A DNA stretch of 33,253 bases from positions 1 to 33,253 of the forward strand of contig CALXFT010000022.1 in NCBI GenBank assembly GCA_944387635.1, written 5' to 3'. Every line of letters starts with the position of its first letter. The first letter of the stretch is position 1. Position numbers and translations under genes: made by a program. Positions 14,258-21,618 of this stretch are shown piece by piece. The notes below the pieces were generated by a model that did no database searches, had not been told where the DNA came from, and was given only the letters and a program-made list of their open reading frames with translations. Source of the stretch: an uncultured Oscillospiraceae bacterium (GTDB lineage: Bacteria; Bacillota; Clostridia; Oscillospirales; Oscillospiraceae).

Positions 14258-14286
14258 TTTACATCCATGGAGGTCCATGGTAGAAT
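14258..14286 (+). promoter_or_regulatory. Promoter of the LUD-domain gene
   Basis: TTTACA (14258-14263) and TAGAAT (14281-14286) are 17 bases apart, 26 bases before the start codon. Confidence 0.65.
14265..14280. promoter_or_regulatory. 16-bp palindrome filling the -35/-10 spacer of the LUD-domain gene
   Basis: CCATGGA-GG-TCCATGG is an inverted repeat with 7-bp arms. It occupies all but one base of the promoter spacer, a position where a bound dimeric repressor, or a MerR-type activator, would control the promoter. The regulator is unknown. Confidence 0.55.
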
Positions 14287-14311
14287 GAAATCAAAAACGG
14301 AGGGATCTCGT

Positions 14312-14950
14312 ATGACCCAGTGGGAACAAAAATACTATGATAAGCGCGGTCAGCTCCTGGCTCGGAACCTGGAGAGCCGGCACTTTCAGGCATGCTACTG
14401 CGCCAACCGGCAGGACGCCTTGGAAAAGGCTTTGGCGTGGATTCCGGAAGGCTCCTCCGTGGGCTGGGGAGGCGCTCTGTCTGCTCAGCAAATCGGTCTG
14501 ATGGACGCGGTCAAGGCCGGTCCCTACCGGGCCATTGATCGGGACATGGCAAAGGACCCCCAGGAGCGGGAGCGGCTGGTCCGGCAGACCCTGCTTGCCG
14601 ACGTCTTTATCACCGGCGCCAATGCCCTGAGCATGGACGGCCAGATGGTGAACATCGACCGCATGGGCAACCGGCTGGCGGCCATCAACTACGGCCCCAA
14701 AACCGTTCTGGTCATAGCGGGGATGAATAAGGCGGTCGATTCCCTGGAAGCGGCCGTGACCCGGGCTCGGACCATCGCGGCCCCCATGAACAAGCAGCGA
14801 TTTGACGGAAAGACCCCCTGCGAGATCACCGGCGTCTGCGGCGACTGCAAGAGTGAAGAATGCATCTGCAACCAGATCCTCATCACCCGCCGCTGCCGCC
14901 CTGGGGGCAGGATCAAATTCATCCTGGTGGGGGAGAACCTGGGATTCTGA
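14312..14950 (+). CDS. LUD-domain (DUF162, lactate-utilization-type) protein
   Basis: The 212-residue protein has a single LUD domain, the fold shared by LutB and LutC of lactate utilization. It shows the family blocks GSSVGWGGALS near 45-56, DVFITGANALSMDGQMVNID and GPKTVLVIAGMNKAV. A Cys cluster near the end (CGDCKSEECIC) could bind a metal or an iron-sulfur centre, but it is not the classical ferredoxin motif. Small stand-alone LUD proteins are common in anaerobes and their biochemical role is not established. The start has GGAGGG at 14299-14304. It stands alone, with its own promoter and terminator, and no lut or lactate permease gene is nearby. Confidence 0.85.
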   Translation: MTQWEQKYYDKRGQLLARNLESRHFQACYCANRQDALEKALAWIPEGSSVGWGGALSAQQIGLMDAVKAGPYRAIDRDMAKDPQERERLVRQTLLADVFITGANALSMDGQMVNIDRMGNRLAAINYGPKTVLVIAGMNKAVDSLEAAVTRARTIAAPMNKQRFDGKTPCEITGVCGDCKSEECICNQILITRRCRPGGRIKFILVGENLGF

Positions 14951-14984
14951 TTTTGGCCCTTCGGCAGGAAATAATCGACAGTAC

Positions 14985-15015
14985 AACGTCCGGCCCCAGG
15001 AAGGGGCCGGACGTT
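14985..15015. terminator. Terminator hairpin between the LUD-domain gene and the U32 peptidase gene
   Basis: A perfect 13-bp stem (AACGTCCGGCCCC, GGGGCCGGACGTT, 5-base loop) lies between two convergent genes. There is no strong T run on either side, so the direction is unclear. Confidence 0.65.
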
Positions 15016-15048
15016 GCGGGTTTACTTTCATAATAGCCTTCGTGGAGG

Positions 15049-16269
15049 TTATTTTGCGGACAGGTCCACGGCCCGGCGGAGAATGGAGTGGGCCGGTACG
15101 GGCCTGGGCAGCCGCATAGTGAAGCGCATCTGAGGAGTCTTTGGCTCTTCCAGGGGATTTCCCTCGGGATCGGTCATGGGACCGGCGGCCATGGAGAAGG
15201 GACGAAGGTCCGGCCCCACCACTTCCAGGGGATCGCCCACCCGGAACTTGTTGTTCAGGCTGCAGAGGGCAAGGCCTGTGTCATCGCAGGAGAGGACCTT
15301 GCCGCAGATCTGCCATTGGCGGATGTACCGGGAGTGCTCCACGTACTGGCCGGGTTCGCCGAAATAGAAGCCGGTGGAGTAGAGACGGTGAGACACATGC
15401 TCCACCTCGTCCCGCCAGACAGGATCGGGGGGACGCCCGGCGGCAGCGTCGTCGATGCAGTGGCGGTAGGCTCCGGTGACGATGGCGGCATAGTAGGCGG
15501 ATTTGGCGCGGCCTTCGATTTTGATGCAGTCCACCCCGGCGTCCATCAGCTCCGGCAGGTGGTCGATCATGCACATGTCCCGGGAATTCAGGATATAGGT
15601 CCCTTTCTCGTCTTCAAAAACCGGGAAGTACTCCCCGGGCCGTTTCTCCTCCATCAGGGCATACTGGTACCGGCAGGGCTGGGCGCAGGCGCCGCGGTTG
15701 GAGTCCCGGCCGGTCATGTAGTTGCTCAGAAGACACCGTCCGGAGTAGCTGACGCACATGGCGCCGTGACCGAAGGTCTCGATCTCCAGGGCGGGATCAG
15801 TCTTCTGCCGGATGGTCCGAATCTCGTCCAGGCTCAGTTCCCGGGCCAGGACCACCCGGCTTGCGCCCAGGTCGAACCAGGCCTGGGCGCATTCGTAGTT
15901 GGCAATGGACTGCTGGGTGGAGATGTGCCGCTGGCATTTGGGAGCGTATTTCCCGGCCAGGGTGAAAGCTCCCAGATCCGCCAGGATCAGCGCGTCGACC
16001 CCGGCGTCCTGGAGCCGCTCCAAATAGGCGGGAAGCTGTGCGACTTCCTGGTTGCGGGGCATGGTGTTCACGGTGACATGACAGGCGACACCGTGCTCAT
16101 GGGCATATCGCACGGCTTTGGGCAGCTCCTCCGGGGAGAAATTCCCCGCGAAGGAGCGCATACCAAAGTCTGTCCCGGCCAGGTATACGGCGTCGGCTCC
16201 GTAGAGAACGGCCATTTGCAGCCGTTCCATGTCGCCGGCGGGACTGAGCAGTTCCAATTTTCTCTTCAT
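15049..16269 (-). CDS. U32-family peptidase, probable tRNA uridine-hydroxylation protein (TrhP-like)
   Basis: The 406-residue protein begins with the family pattern ELLSPAGDMERLQMAVLYGADAVYL-type barrel start. It holds the U32 signature around ETFGHGAMCVSYSGRC, with Cys172, Cys179, Cys195 and Cys199 spaced as the iron-sulfur ligands of this family. Members such as TrhP and RlhA are now linked to hydroxylation of tRNA or rRNA rather than peptide cleavage. In Bacillus the trhP1-trhP2 pair lies in the same operon as mltG and the methyltransferase trmR. Here mltG is directly upstream with a 1-base TGATG overlap, but trmR is absent and there is one U32 gene. It is the last gene of the tmk operon. 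Confidence 0.88.
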   Translation of the reverse strand: MKRKLELLSPAGDMERLQMAVLYGADAVYLAGTDFGMRSFAGNFSPEELPKAVRYAHEHGVACHVTVNTMPRNQEVAQLPAYLERLQDAGVDALILADLGAFTLAGKYAPKCQRHISTQQSIANYECAQAWFDLGASRVVLARELSLDEIRTIRQKTDPALEIETFGHGAMCVSYSGRCLLSNYMTGRDSNRGACAQPCRYQYALMEEKRPGEYFPVFEDEKGTYILNSRDMCMIDHLPELMDAGVDCIKIEGRAKSAYYAAIVTGAYRHCIDDAAAGRPPDPVWRDEVEHVSHRLYSTGFYFGEPGQYVEHSRYIRQWQICGKVLSCDDTGLALCSLNNKFRVGDPLEVVGPDLRPFSMAAGPMTDPEGNPLEEPKTPQMRFTMRLPRPVPAHSILRRAVDLSAK

Positions 16270-18029
16270 CAGCCGTCCCTCGCTGCCGCGAACTGGGCGC
16301 GCCAGGCTTCGTGCTCTTCCTGCGTGGTGGAGAACTGATGGGTCAGCGTGGCGGGATTGAGCACATAGTAATAGTAGTTGGTGGTGGCGGGGTTCAGCGC
16401 CGCCTTCAGACTGGCAAGACCGGGGTTGGAGATAGGCGTGGGGGTCAGGCCGGTATTGGTATAGGTGTTGTAGGGGCTGTCCACCTGCAGGTCCTCGGTG
16501 GTCAGGTCTGTTTTGCCGTCCAGGGCGTAGACGATGGAGGCGTCGATGTTCAGATAGGGGGGATTGTCGCCCCAGTTGAACAGACGGTTGTAGATGACGG
16601 AGGCGATGATGGGACTTTCTTCACTGTTGGCGGTCTCCTTTTCAATCATGGAGGCCACAATGGTGATGTCCCGGGTGGTGAACCGGTTCTCGGCGATATA
16701 TTCCTCGCTCTTGCCGCCCTGCCGCATCAGATTGGCCAGATACTCGTTCAAGGTGTCGATCTGGGCCTGCATCTCCTCATCGAAGCGGTAGCCGAAGTTG
16801 TCCAGCATCTTCTCCAGCGCTTCCTTTGGGGTGGAGTTTTTATAGAATTCGTAGGTGTCCGGGAACAGGAAGCCTTCCAGGCAGTATTCCGTACCCCGCT
16901 CCACATAGGTCAGGAACCAGTAATCGTCCAGCTCGCCCTCGGCCGCGTAGGAGCCCAGGTCCACAGCGGTACAGATCCGGTTCTCTTCCAGAAGCGAGAA
17001 AATCTGACGGCAGGTGTAGCCTTCCGGAATGGTCAGCGTCACCACCTCCCGGCTGGAACGGGGGGTCATAAAATTGACAAGGGCGTGGTAGTCGTACCGG
17101 GTGTTCAGGTCGTAAATGCCGGGCTGAATGTCCTCCTCGGCATTGGAGATGGAGGCGTAGAGGCTGAACAGGCTCTTATACCGGATCAGTCCGGCGTCAT
17201 AGAGCTTATCGGTGATATCCTCCATGGTGTCCGCATCGTAAATGGTGACGGTGACCACCTTGTCCTCTTTTCCGAAGGCCAGGATCTCAGCGGCGCAAAC
17301 CCAGAGCATCCGTCCCGCTGTGACGCCGATGGCCAGAATCAGGGCCAGCCATACAAAGGTCACCAGAATGTTGGGGATGCCCAGAAAGCCCTCGCCCTTT
17401 TTCTTCTTGGGGCGGCCCTTTCGGGCAGGCCGGTCATGGGTGGGAATGGCGTCCGAATCGTCGGGCTTGTGGAACATGGCGTCGAACTCTTCGCCGTTGT
17501 CCCGGTACTCCTGGTCGATTTCATCCTCAGGCTCCGGCGTTTCGTCTTCTGTGGTTTCCTCCTGGAATGCCGGATCATCCAGGATGCCGAAATCAAAGGG
17601 GGGTTCTTCTTGGCCATGACCGAGCATGCCCTGATAGTCCATGGCATGGTCGTCCGCGGTGAGCTCCTGCCTGACCTCGGGGACGGACAAGAGGGAATCC
17701 GCCGGAAGCGTGTCCTCGTTTTCGGCATCGGGATGGTCATCCACATTGGGAATCTTCTCCATAAAGGCCGCGCCGGTGGGGCGGGTGCGTTCCGGCTCGG
17801 AAACCGGGGCCGGGGGCTCCGACTGGGGGGAGGTTTCGGATTCCGGGGGACCCGGGAGCACATCCGGTTCCGGGGTGACGACAGCTTCGCCGCCGCTGTC
17901 CGCCTCGGCCGTCTCGGGCCGGAATAAAGTGTCTTCCGTGACAGGCAAGACCGCGTCTTCAGCCGTGAGCTCTGGCTCCGGAGAAAGAACCGGCTCCTCC
18001 TGGGGCTGGGGGAATTGTTTTTCGTCCAT
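16269..18029 (-). CDS. mltG: Endolytic murein transglycosylase (MltG/YceG)
   Basis: The 586-residue protein has three parts. Residues 1-200 are a cytosolic, strongly acidic, Pro- and Glu-rich low-complexity region. A basic KKKK stretch precedes one membrane helix (about 218-245). An extracellular YceG domain follows. The catalytic Glu is expected to be Glu463 in ASMIEKETA, and later motifs are VIYNRL and the closing ALNPATTNYYYYV. MltG cuts nascent glycan strands and so sets their length. The start at 18029 has GGGAGGAG upstream and lies 16 bases after the DJ-1 stop; the reading frame upstream of it overlaps that gene and is not used. The long acidic N-terminal tail is the odd feature. Confidence 0.92.
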   Translation of the reverse strand: MDEKQFPQPQEEPVLSPEPELTAEDAVLPVTEDTLFRPETAEADSGGEAVVTPEPDVLPGPPESETSPQSEPPAPVSEPERTRPTGAAFMEKIPNVDDHPDAENEDTLPADSLLSVPEVRQELTADDHAMDYQGMLGHGQEEPPFDFGILDDPAFQEETTEDETPEPEDEIDQEYRDNGEEFDAMFHKPDDSDAIPTHDRPARKGRPKKKKGEGFLGIPNILVTFVWLALILAIGVTAGRMLWVCAAEILAFGKEDKVVTVTIYDADTMEDITDKLYDAGLIRYKSLFSLYASISNAEEDIQPGIYDLNTRYDYHALVNFMTPRSSREVVTLTIPEGYTCRQIFSLLEENRICTAVDLGSYAAEGELDDYWFLTYVERGTEYCLEGFLFPDTYEFYKNSTPKEALEKMLDNFGYRFDEEMQAQIDTLNEYLANLMRQGGKSEEYIAENRFTTRDITIVASMIEKETANSEESPIIASVIYNRLFNWGDNPPYLNIDASIVYALDGKTDLTTEDLQVDSPYNTYTNTGLTPTPISNPGLASLKAALNPATTNYYYYVLNPATLTHQFSTTQEEHEAWRAQFAAARDG

Positions 18030-18045
18030 GGTATGCTCCTCCCGG

Positions 18046-18588
18046 TCAGCGGATGACGATCTGCTCTGCCACAGACCGGGCAGCCTCCGGACCACGCAGG
18101 GCGGAGATAATGGCCAGGCCGAAGGGGACGGCGCAGCCCGCGGAGGCACCGGTGACCAGGTTGCCGTCGGTGACAGCAGGGGCGCCGGGGTCGTGGTGGG
18201 CTTTGGTCATCTGGCTTTCACAGCCGGGATAGCAGGTAGTGTTCCTGCCGTCGGTGATGCCCAGGTCCGCCAGCACTGTGGGACCGGCGCAGATGGCGGC
18301 GGTGAGCTTGCCGTTATCCCAGGCGAACCGGATCAGATCCATGGCGGCCTGACTGCCGCGAATGGAGGCTACGCCGCCCAGACCTCCGGGAAGGATGACG
18401 CCTTCCAGCTCGGTCAGATCCACCTGACCCAGCTCCAGATCGGCCTCAATGCGGATGCCGTGGCTTCCGGTGATGACCTTGCCGCCGATGCCGACGGTAG
18501 CGGTGGGGACCCCGGCACGACGCAGAAGATCCAGAGGGGCTACAGCTTCGGTTTCTTCAAAACCGGTTCCAAGTAACATGTAAATCAT
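18046..18588 (-). CDS. DJ-1/PfpI family protein
   Basis: The 180-residue protein is of the DJ-1/YajL branch. The family Glu (Glu12 in GFEETEAV) and the reactive Cys100 in AAICAGPTVLAD, the nucleophile elbow, are both present, as is the ILPGGLGG block near 65-72. DJ-1-like proteins are implicated in protection from oxidative or glyoxal damage, and the exact role is debated. The ATG overlaps the tmk stop by 4 bases (ATGA) and has GGAGG 7 bases upstream, so it is translated with tmk and followed by mltG. Confidence 0.9.
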   Translation of the reverse strand: MIYMLLGTGFEETEAVAPLDLLRRAGVPTATVGIGGKVITGSHGIRIEADLELGQVDLTELEGVILPGGLGGVASIRGSQAAMDLIRFAWDNGKLTAAICAGPTVLADLGITDGRNTTCYPGCESQMTKAHHDPGAPAVTDGNLVTGASAGCAVPFGLAIISALRGPEAARSVAEQIVIR

Positions 18589-19259
18589 TTTAAATCCTCC
18601 AAACAGGCCGCAACACAGCGGTATATTTCTTCGTGGATATCCTCGGCGGAGCGCATCCGGCCGTCCTGAACACAGGACACCAGCTTCCACCCATAGCGCT
18701 GGGCCGCGGCACGGCCGGCCTGTCTGCAGGAAGCCAGGTAAACGGTATCCTGTTCGTGAATATCGGCGTGGGTATTGGTGTCCTGCTCCCGGCGGCGCAT
18801 GAGCTGCTCCGTGAAAACCGTAGGCATGTCCAGATAAATGGTCAGATCGGGGCGAGGGAGCCCCAGCTTCTCAAATTCAAAGTCCGAAAGCCAGTCCAAA
18901 AACGCGTCCCGCTCCTCCGGCGGGAGCTTGGAGGACTGATGCACGGCATTGGAAGTGGTGTAGCGGTCGGATATCACCAGGCCGCCGGCCTGATACCAGC
19001 CGCCCCATACCTTCTTGTAGGAGGCATAGCGGTCCACGGCATAGAAGGTGGATGCGGCGTAGGCGTTTACGTCCGATGGGGAAGTGCCAAACTCCCCGCC
19101 CAGGTACATCCGGATCAGCGCGGAGCTTGGCTCGGAATACTGTGGAAAAATCATCTGTTGAAAGGCCTGGCCCCGGGCTTCCAGCCGCTGGGTCAGCAGA
19201 CGGAACTGTGTGGATTTGCCGGAGCCGTCGGTGCCTTCGATAACAATTAGTTTGCCCAT
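18585..19259 (-). CDS. tmk: Thymidylate (dTMP) kinase
   Basis: The 224-residue P-loop kinase has Walker A GTDGSGKST (9-17), the DRYTTSNAVHQSS segment that corresponds to the nucleotide-binding DR motif, and a basic lid at MRRREQDT. It converts dTMP to dTDP in the DNA precursor pathway. Two features differ slightly from the commonest tmk form: a Trp-rich insertion KKVWGGWYQAGG, and Arg residues in the lid rather than the P-loop. A related deoxynucleoside or nucleotide kinase remains possible. AAGGAGAA lies 7 bases before the ATG. It is the first gene of the leftward unit tmk, DJ-1, mltG, U32. Confidence 0.88.
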   Translation of the reverse strand: MGKLIVIEGTDGSGKSTQFRLLTQRLEARGQAFQQMIFPQYSEPSSALIRMYLGGEFGTSPSDVNAYAASTFYAVDRYASYKKVWGGWYQAGGLVISDRYTTSNAVHQSSKLPPEERDAFLDWLSDFEFEKLGLPRPDLTIYLDMPTVFTEQLMRRREQDTNTHADIHEQDTVYLASCRQAGRAAAQRYGWKLVSCVQDGRMRSAEDIHEEIYRCVAACLEDLK

Positions 19260-19322
19260 TTATGTTCTCCTTATGGTGTGGACATATTTGGATGGACCCG
19301 CTCAGGGCGGATCAACAGTCTT

Positions 19323-19351
19323 AATATAGCATATTTCATCAAATTTGTCCA
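19323..19351 (-). promoter_or_regulatory. Promoter of the tmk-mltG operon
   Basis: On the minus strand TGGACA (19351-19346) and TATATT (19328-19323) are 17 bases apart, upstream of tmk. Confidence 0.6.
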
Positions 19352-19422
19352 CCACTGCCAGAAAAGCGGAATCTTAATTTTCTGAAAACACCGGAACAAT
19401 CCGCCGATTCCCGCATCTGCGG

Positions 19423-19451
19423 TTGCAAAAAAAGGAAAAAGGTGGTATGAT
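19423..19451 (+). promoter_or_regulatory. Promoter of the DEAD-box helicase gene
   Basis: TTGCAA (19423-19428) and TATGAT (19446-19451) are 17 bases apart, about 45 bases before the start codon. Confidence 0.6.
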
Positions 19452-19495
19452 ATTCTCAGAGGATTATATCTTACTAATGACAAAGGAAAACATAC

Positions 19496-20680
19496 ATGGA
19501 AGTTACATTTGAAAGCCTCGGCCTGTCCGAGGCAATGCGCAAAGCGTTGGAGCAGAAGGGATACGGATATCCCACCACCATTCAGGCCCAGGCCATTCCT
19601 CCGTTTCTGGAGTGGAAGGATGTGATCGCCAAGGCGCCTACGGGTACCGGAAAGACCTTCGCTTTCGGCATTCCCATGATCGAGCACATCGATCCGGCGG
19701 TGGAGGGGGTCCAGGGGCTGATTCTGGCGCCCACCCGGGAGCTGGCCATTCAGATCGGCGAGGAGCTGCGGGGCCTGCTGACCTATTTCCAGGGGATTCG
19801 GGTGGCGGTGCTCTACGGCGGCGCCGGCATCGGCGGCCAGATCAAGCAGTTGGAACGCAAGCCCCAGATCGTGGTAGCCACCCCGGGACGGCTTATGGAC
19901 CATTACAATCGCAAAACCATCCGCCTGGACAAGGTTCAGACTGTGGTCCTGGACGAGGCGGACCGGATGCTGGACATGGGCTTTTTTAAGGATGTGACCC
20001 GGATTATTGAGAAGGTAAAAAACCGCCGGAATCTGGGCCTTTTCTCCGCCACCATTTCCCAGGAGGTCATGACGGTCTCTTGGATGTATCAGCGCGATGA
20101 GGTGGAGATCACGGTGGAGCCCAAGCACGAGGACCGTCCGGACATCGACCAGTACAGCCTGACCTGCACCCCGCTGGAGAAGGCGGAGACCACCCTTCGG
20201 CTGATCCGCAGCCAGGGCTATGGCCGTGTGATGATCTTCTGTAATACCAAGCACATGTGCCAGCGTTTGTGCGACGATTTTCAGAGGGCCGGACTGGACT
20301 GCGACTGTATTCACGGCGACATTCGTCAGAAGCAGCGTGAGAAGACCATGCAGCAGTACCGGGACGGAAAGCTTGCCGTCCTGATTGCCACGGACGTGGC
20401 CTCCCGGGGCATCGACGTGGAGGACGTGGATTGCGTAATCAACTATGACGTCCCGGAGGAGAATGAATACTACGTCCACCGGATCGGCCGGACCGGCCGG
20501 GCCCAGCGAAAAGGCATTGCCTGGAGCATAGTCAGCAATTTCTCGGAGAAGGCCAAGCTGGATGAGATCTGCAAGTTCTGCGCCTTTACGGTTCATCCCA
20601 TGATTCTGGAGGCTGACGGGACGCTCCGGGAGGAGGAAGTCAAGCCCGCTGCCGTGCCGAAAAAAAGGAGATTCCGGTGA
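19496..20680 (+). CDS. DEAD-box ATP-dependent RNA helicase
   Basis: The 394-residue helicase has all the motifs in order: the Q motif (YPTTIQAQAIP), motif I APTGTGKT, Ia PTRELA, Ib TPGR, motif II DEAD, motif III SAT, then TDVASRGID and HRIGRTGR of the second RecA-like domain. It ends in a very short basic tail (PKKRRFR) without the RNA-binding extension of DbpA or CsdA types, so it is a minimal core helicase. It would remodel RNA in ribosome assembly or decay. An AAAGG site lies about 9 bases before the ATG. The stop overlaps the next gene's GTG start (GTGA). Confidence 0.95.
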   Translation: MEVTFESLGLSEAMRKALEQKGYGYPTTIQAQAIPPFLEWKDVIAKAPTGTGKTFAFGIPMIEHIDPAVEGVQGLILAPTRELAIQIGEELRGLLTYFQGIRVAVLYGGAGIGGQIKQLERKPQIVVATPGRLMDHYNRKTIRLDKVQTVVLDEADRMLDMGFFKDVTRIIEKVKNRRNLGLFSATISQEVMTVSWMYQRDEVEITVEPKHEDRPDIDQYSLTCTPLEKAETTLRLIRSQGYGRVMIFCNTKHMCQRLCDDFQRAGLDCDCIHGDIRQKQREKTMQQYRDGKLAVLIATDVASRGIDVEDVDCVINYDVPEENEYYVHRIGRTGRAQRKGIAWSIVSNFSEKAKLDEICKFCAFTVHPMILEADGTLREEEVKPAAVPKKRRFR

Positions 20681-21570
20681 ATCCCCGGGAGCGGGGGTTT
20701 CTGCTCCTGACCAGCCGCCTGGGTGACCCGGAGCGGCGGCCCCTTTCTCCGGCGCGGCTGAGGACCCTTGCGTCCCGGGTTTGTGAGGCCATTCCGGAGG
20801 ACCCGGACCGGGAGCTTGTGCCGGATGACCTGATCGCAATGGGCTTTGACCCGGAATTTGCCCGACGAATCCAGGCTTTGCTCCAGCAGGAGCACCGGCT
20901 GGAGGCCTATGTAAGGCGGGCGAAGCAGTTTGACTGTGTGCCAGTGACCCGGGTCAGCCCGGACTACCCAGCGCTTCTGCGGCGCCGGCTTGGATTGGAC
21001 AGCCCCGGCTGCTTCTGGGCCAAGGGGGATCTGGCCATTTTACACACACCGGCCCTCTCCCTGGTGGGGAGCCGGGAGCTTCAGGAGCCAAACCGCGCCT
21101 TTGCGGCCCGGGTGGGCGTCCTGGCCGCGCGGCAGGGCTTGACCTTAGTATCCGGCAATGCCCGGGGAGCGGACCGGACGGCCCAGGAGGCCTGTCTGGA
21201 GGCAGGGGGGCAGGTCATCAGCATCGTGGCCGACGACCTGCGCAGTCAGCCTTTACAGAAACATGTGCTGTATCTGAGCCAGGAGGACTACGACGAGGCT
21301 TTCTCTGTCCAGCGGGCGTTGAGCAGAAACCGCAGCATCCATGCCTGGGGGGCTGTGACCTTTGTGGCCCAGGCGGACCTGGGAAAGGGCGGCACCTGGG
21401 ACGGGACAGTGAAAAACCTGCGTTGCGGCTGGACCCCTGTGGCCTGCTTTCAGGACGGAAGCGAAAGCGCTCGCCGGCTGGAGGATTTGGGAGCCTTTCC
21501 GCTGACCATGGAGGAGCTGGAACAGCTTCGGATCTCCGAGATCGGCAGATTCTCCCTGTTCGACCCATGA
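20677..21570 (+). CDS. DprA-like DNA-processing protein (divergent paralogue)
   Basis: The 297-residue protein has a helical front part and a DprA-type Rossmann domain. Recognisable blocks are SLVGSRE near 129, SGNARGADRTA in place of the usual SGxAxGIDxxAH, and LSRNRSIHAWGAVTFVAQADLGKGGT in the place of the SRNRIIAGLS segment. DprA loads RecA on incoming single-stranded DNA. The Ile-Asp and His changes suggest a divergent paralogue, perhaps with a nucleotide- or ligand-binding role instead. The start is a GTG overlapping the helicase stop, with AAAAAAGGAG 6 bases upstream, so it is translationally coupled to the helicase. There is no topA next to it, as is usual for true dprA. Confidence 0.78.
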   Translation: MNPRERGFLLLTSRLGDPERRPLSPARLRTLASRVCEAIPEDPDRELVPDDLIAMGFDPEFARRIQALLQQEHRLEAYVRRAKQFDCVPVTRVSPDYPALLRRRLGLDSPGCFWAKGDLAILHTPALSLVGSRELQEPNRAFAARVGVLAARQGLTLVSGNARGADRTAQEACLEAGGQVISIVADDLRSQPLQKHVLYLSQEDYDEAFSVQRALSRNRSIHAWGAVTFVAQADLGKGGTWDGTVKNLRCGWTPVACFQDGSESARRLEDLGAFPLTMEELEQLRISEIGRFSLFDP

Positions 21571-21594
21571 CCGGTCCCGTCATGGGTCCGTTTT
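21562..21594 (+). terminator. Intrinsic terminator overlapping the DprA-like gene stop
   Basis: GACCCATGAC and GTCATGGGTC form a perfect 10-bp stem with a 7-base loop followed by CGTTTT. The TGA stop codon lies in the left arm. Confidence 0.8.
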
Positions 21595-21618
21595 CCATAG
21601 CTTTCATTGAGGTTTTAT

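Noticed and set aside
14951-15048. Possible small RNA or T-box between the LUD-domain and U32 genes
   Set aside because: The stretch is short, lies between convergent genes and is explained by a terminator hairpin.
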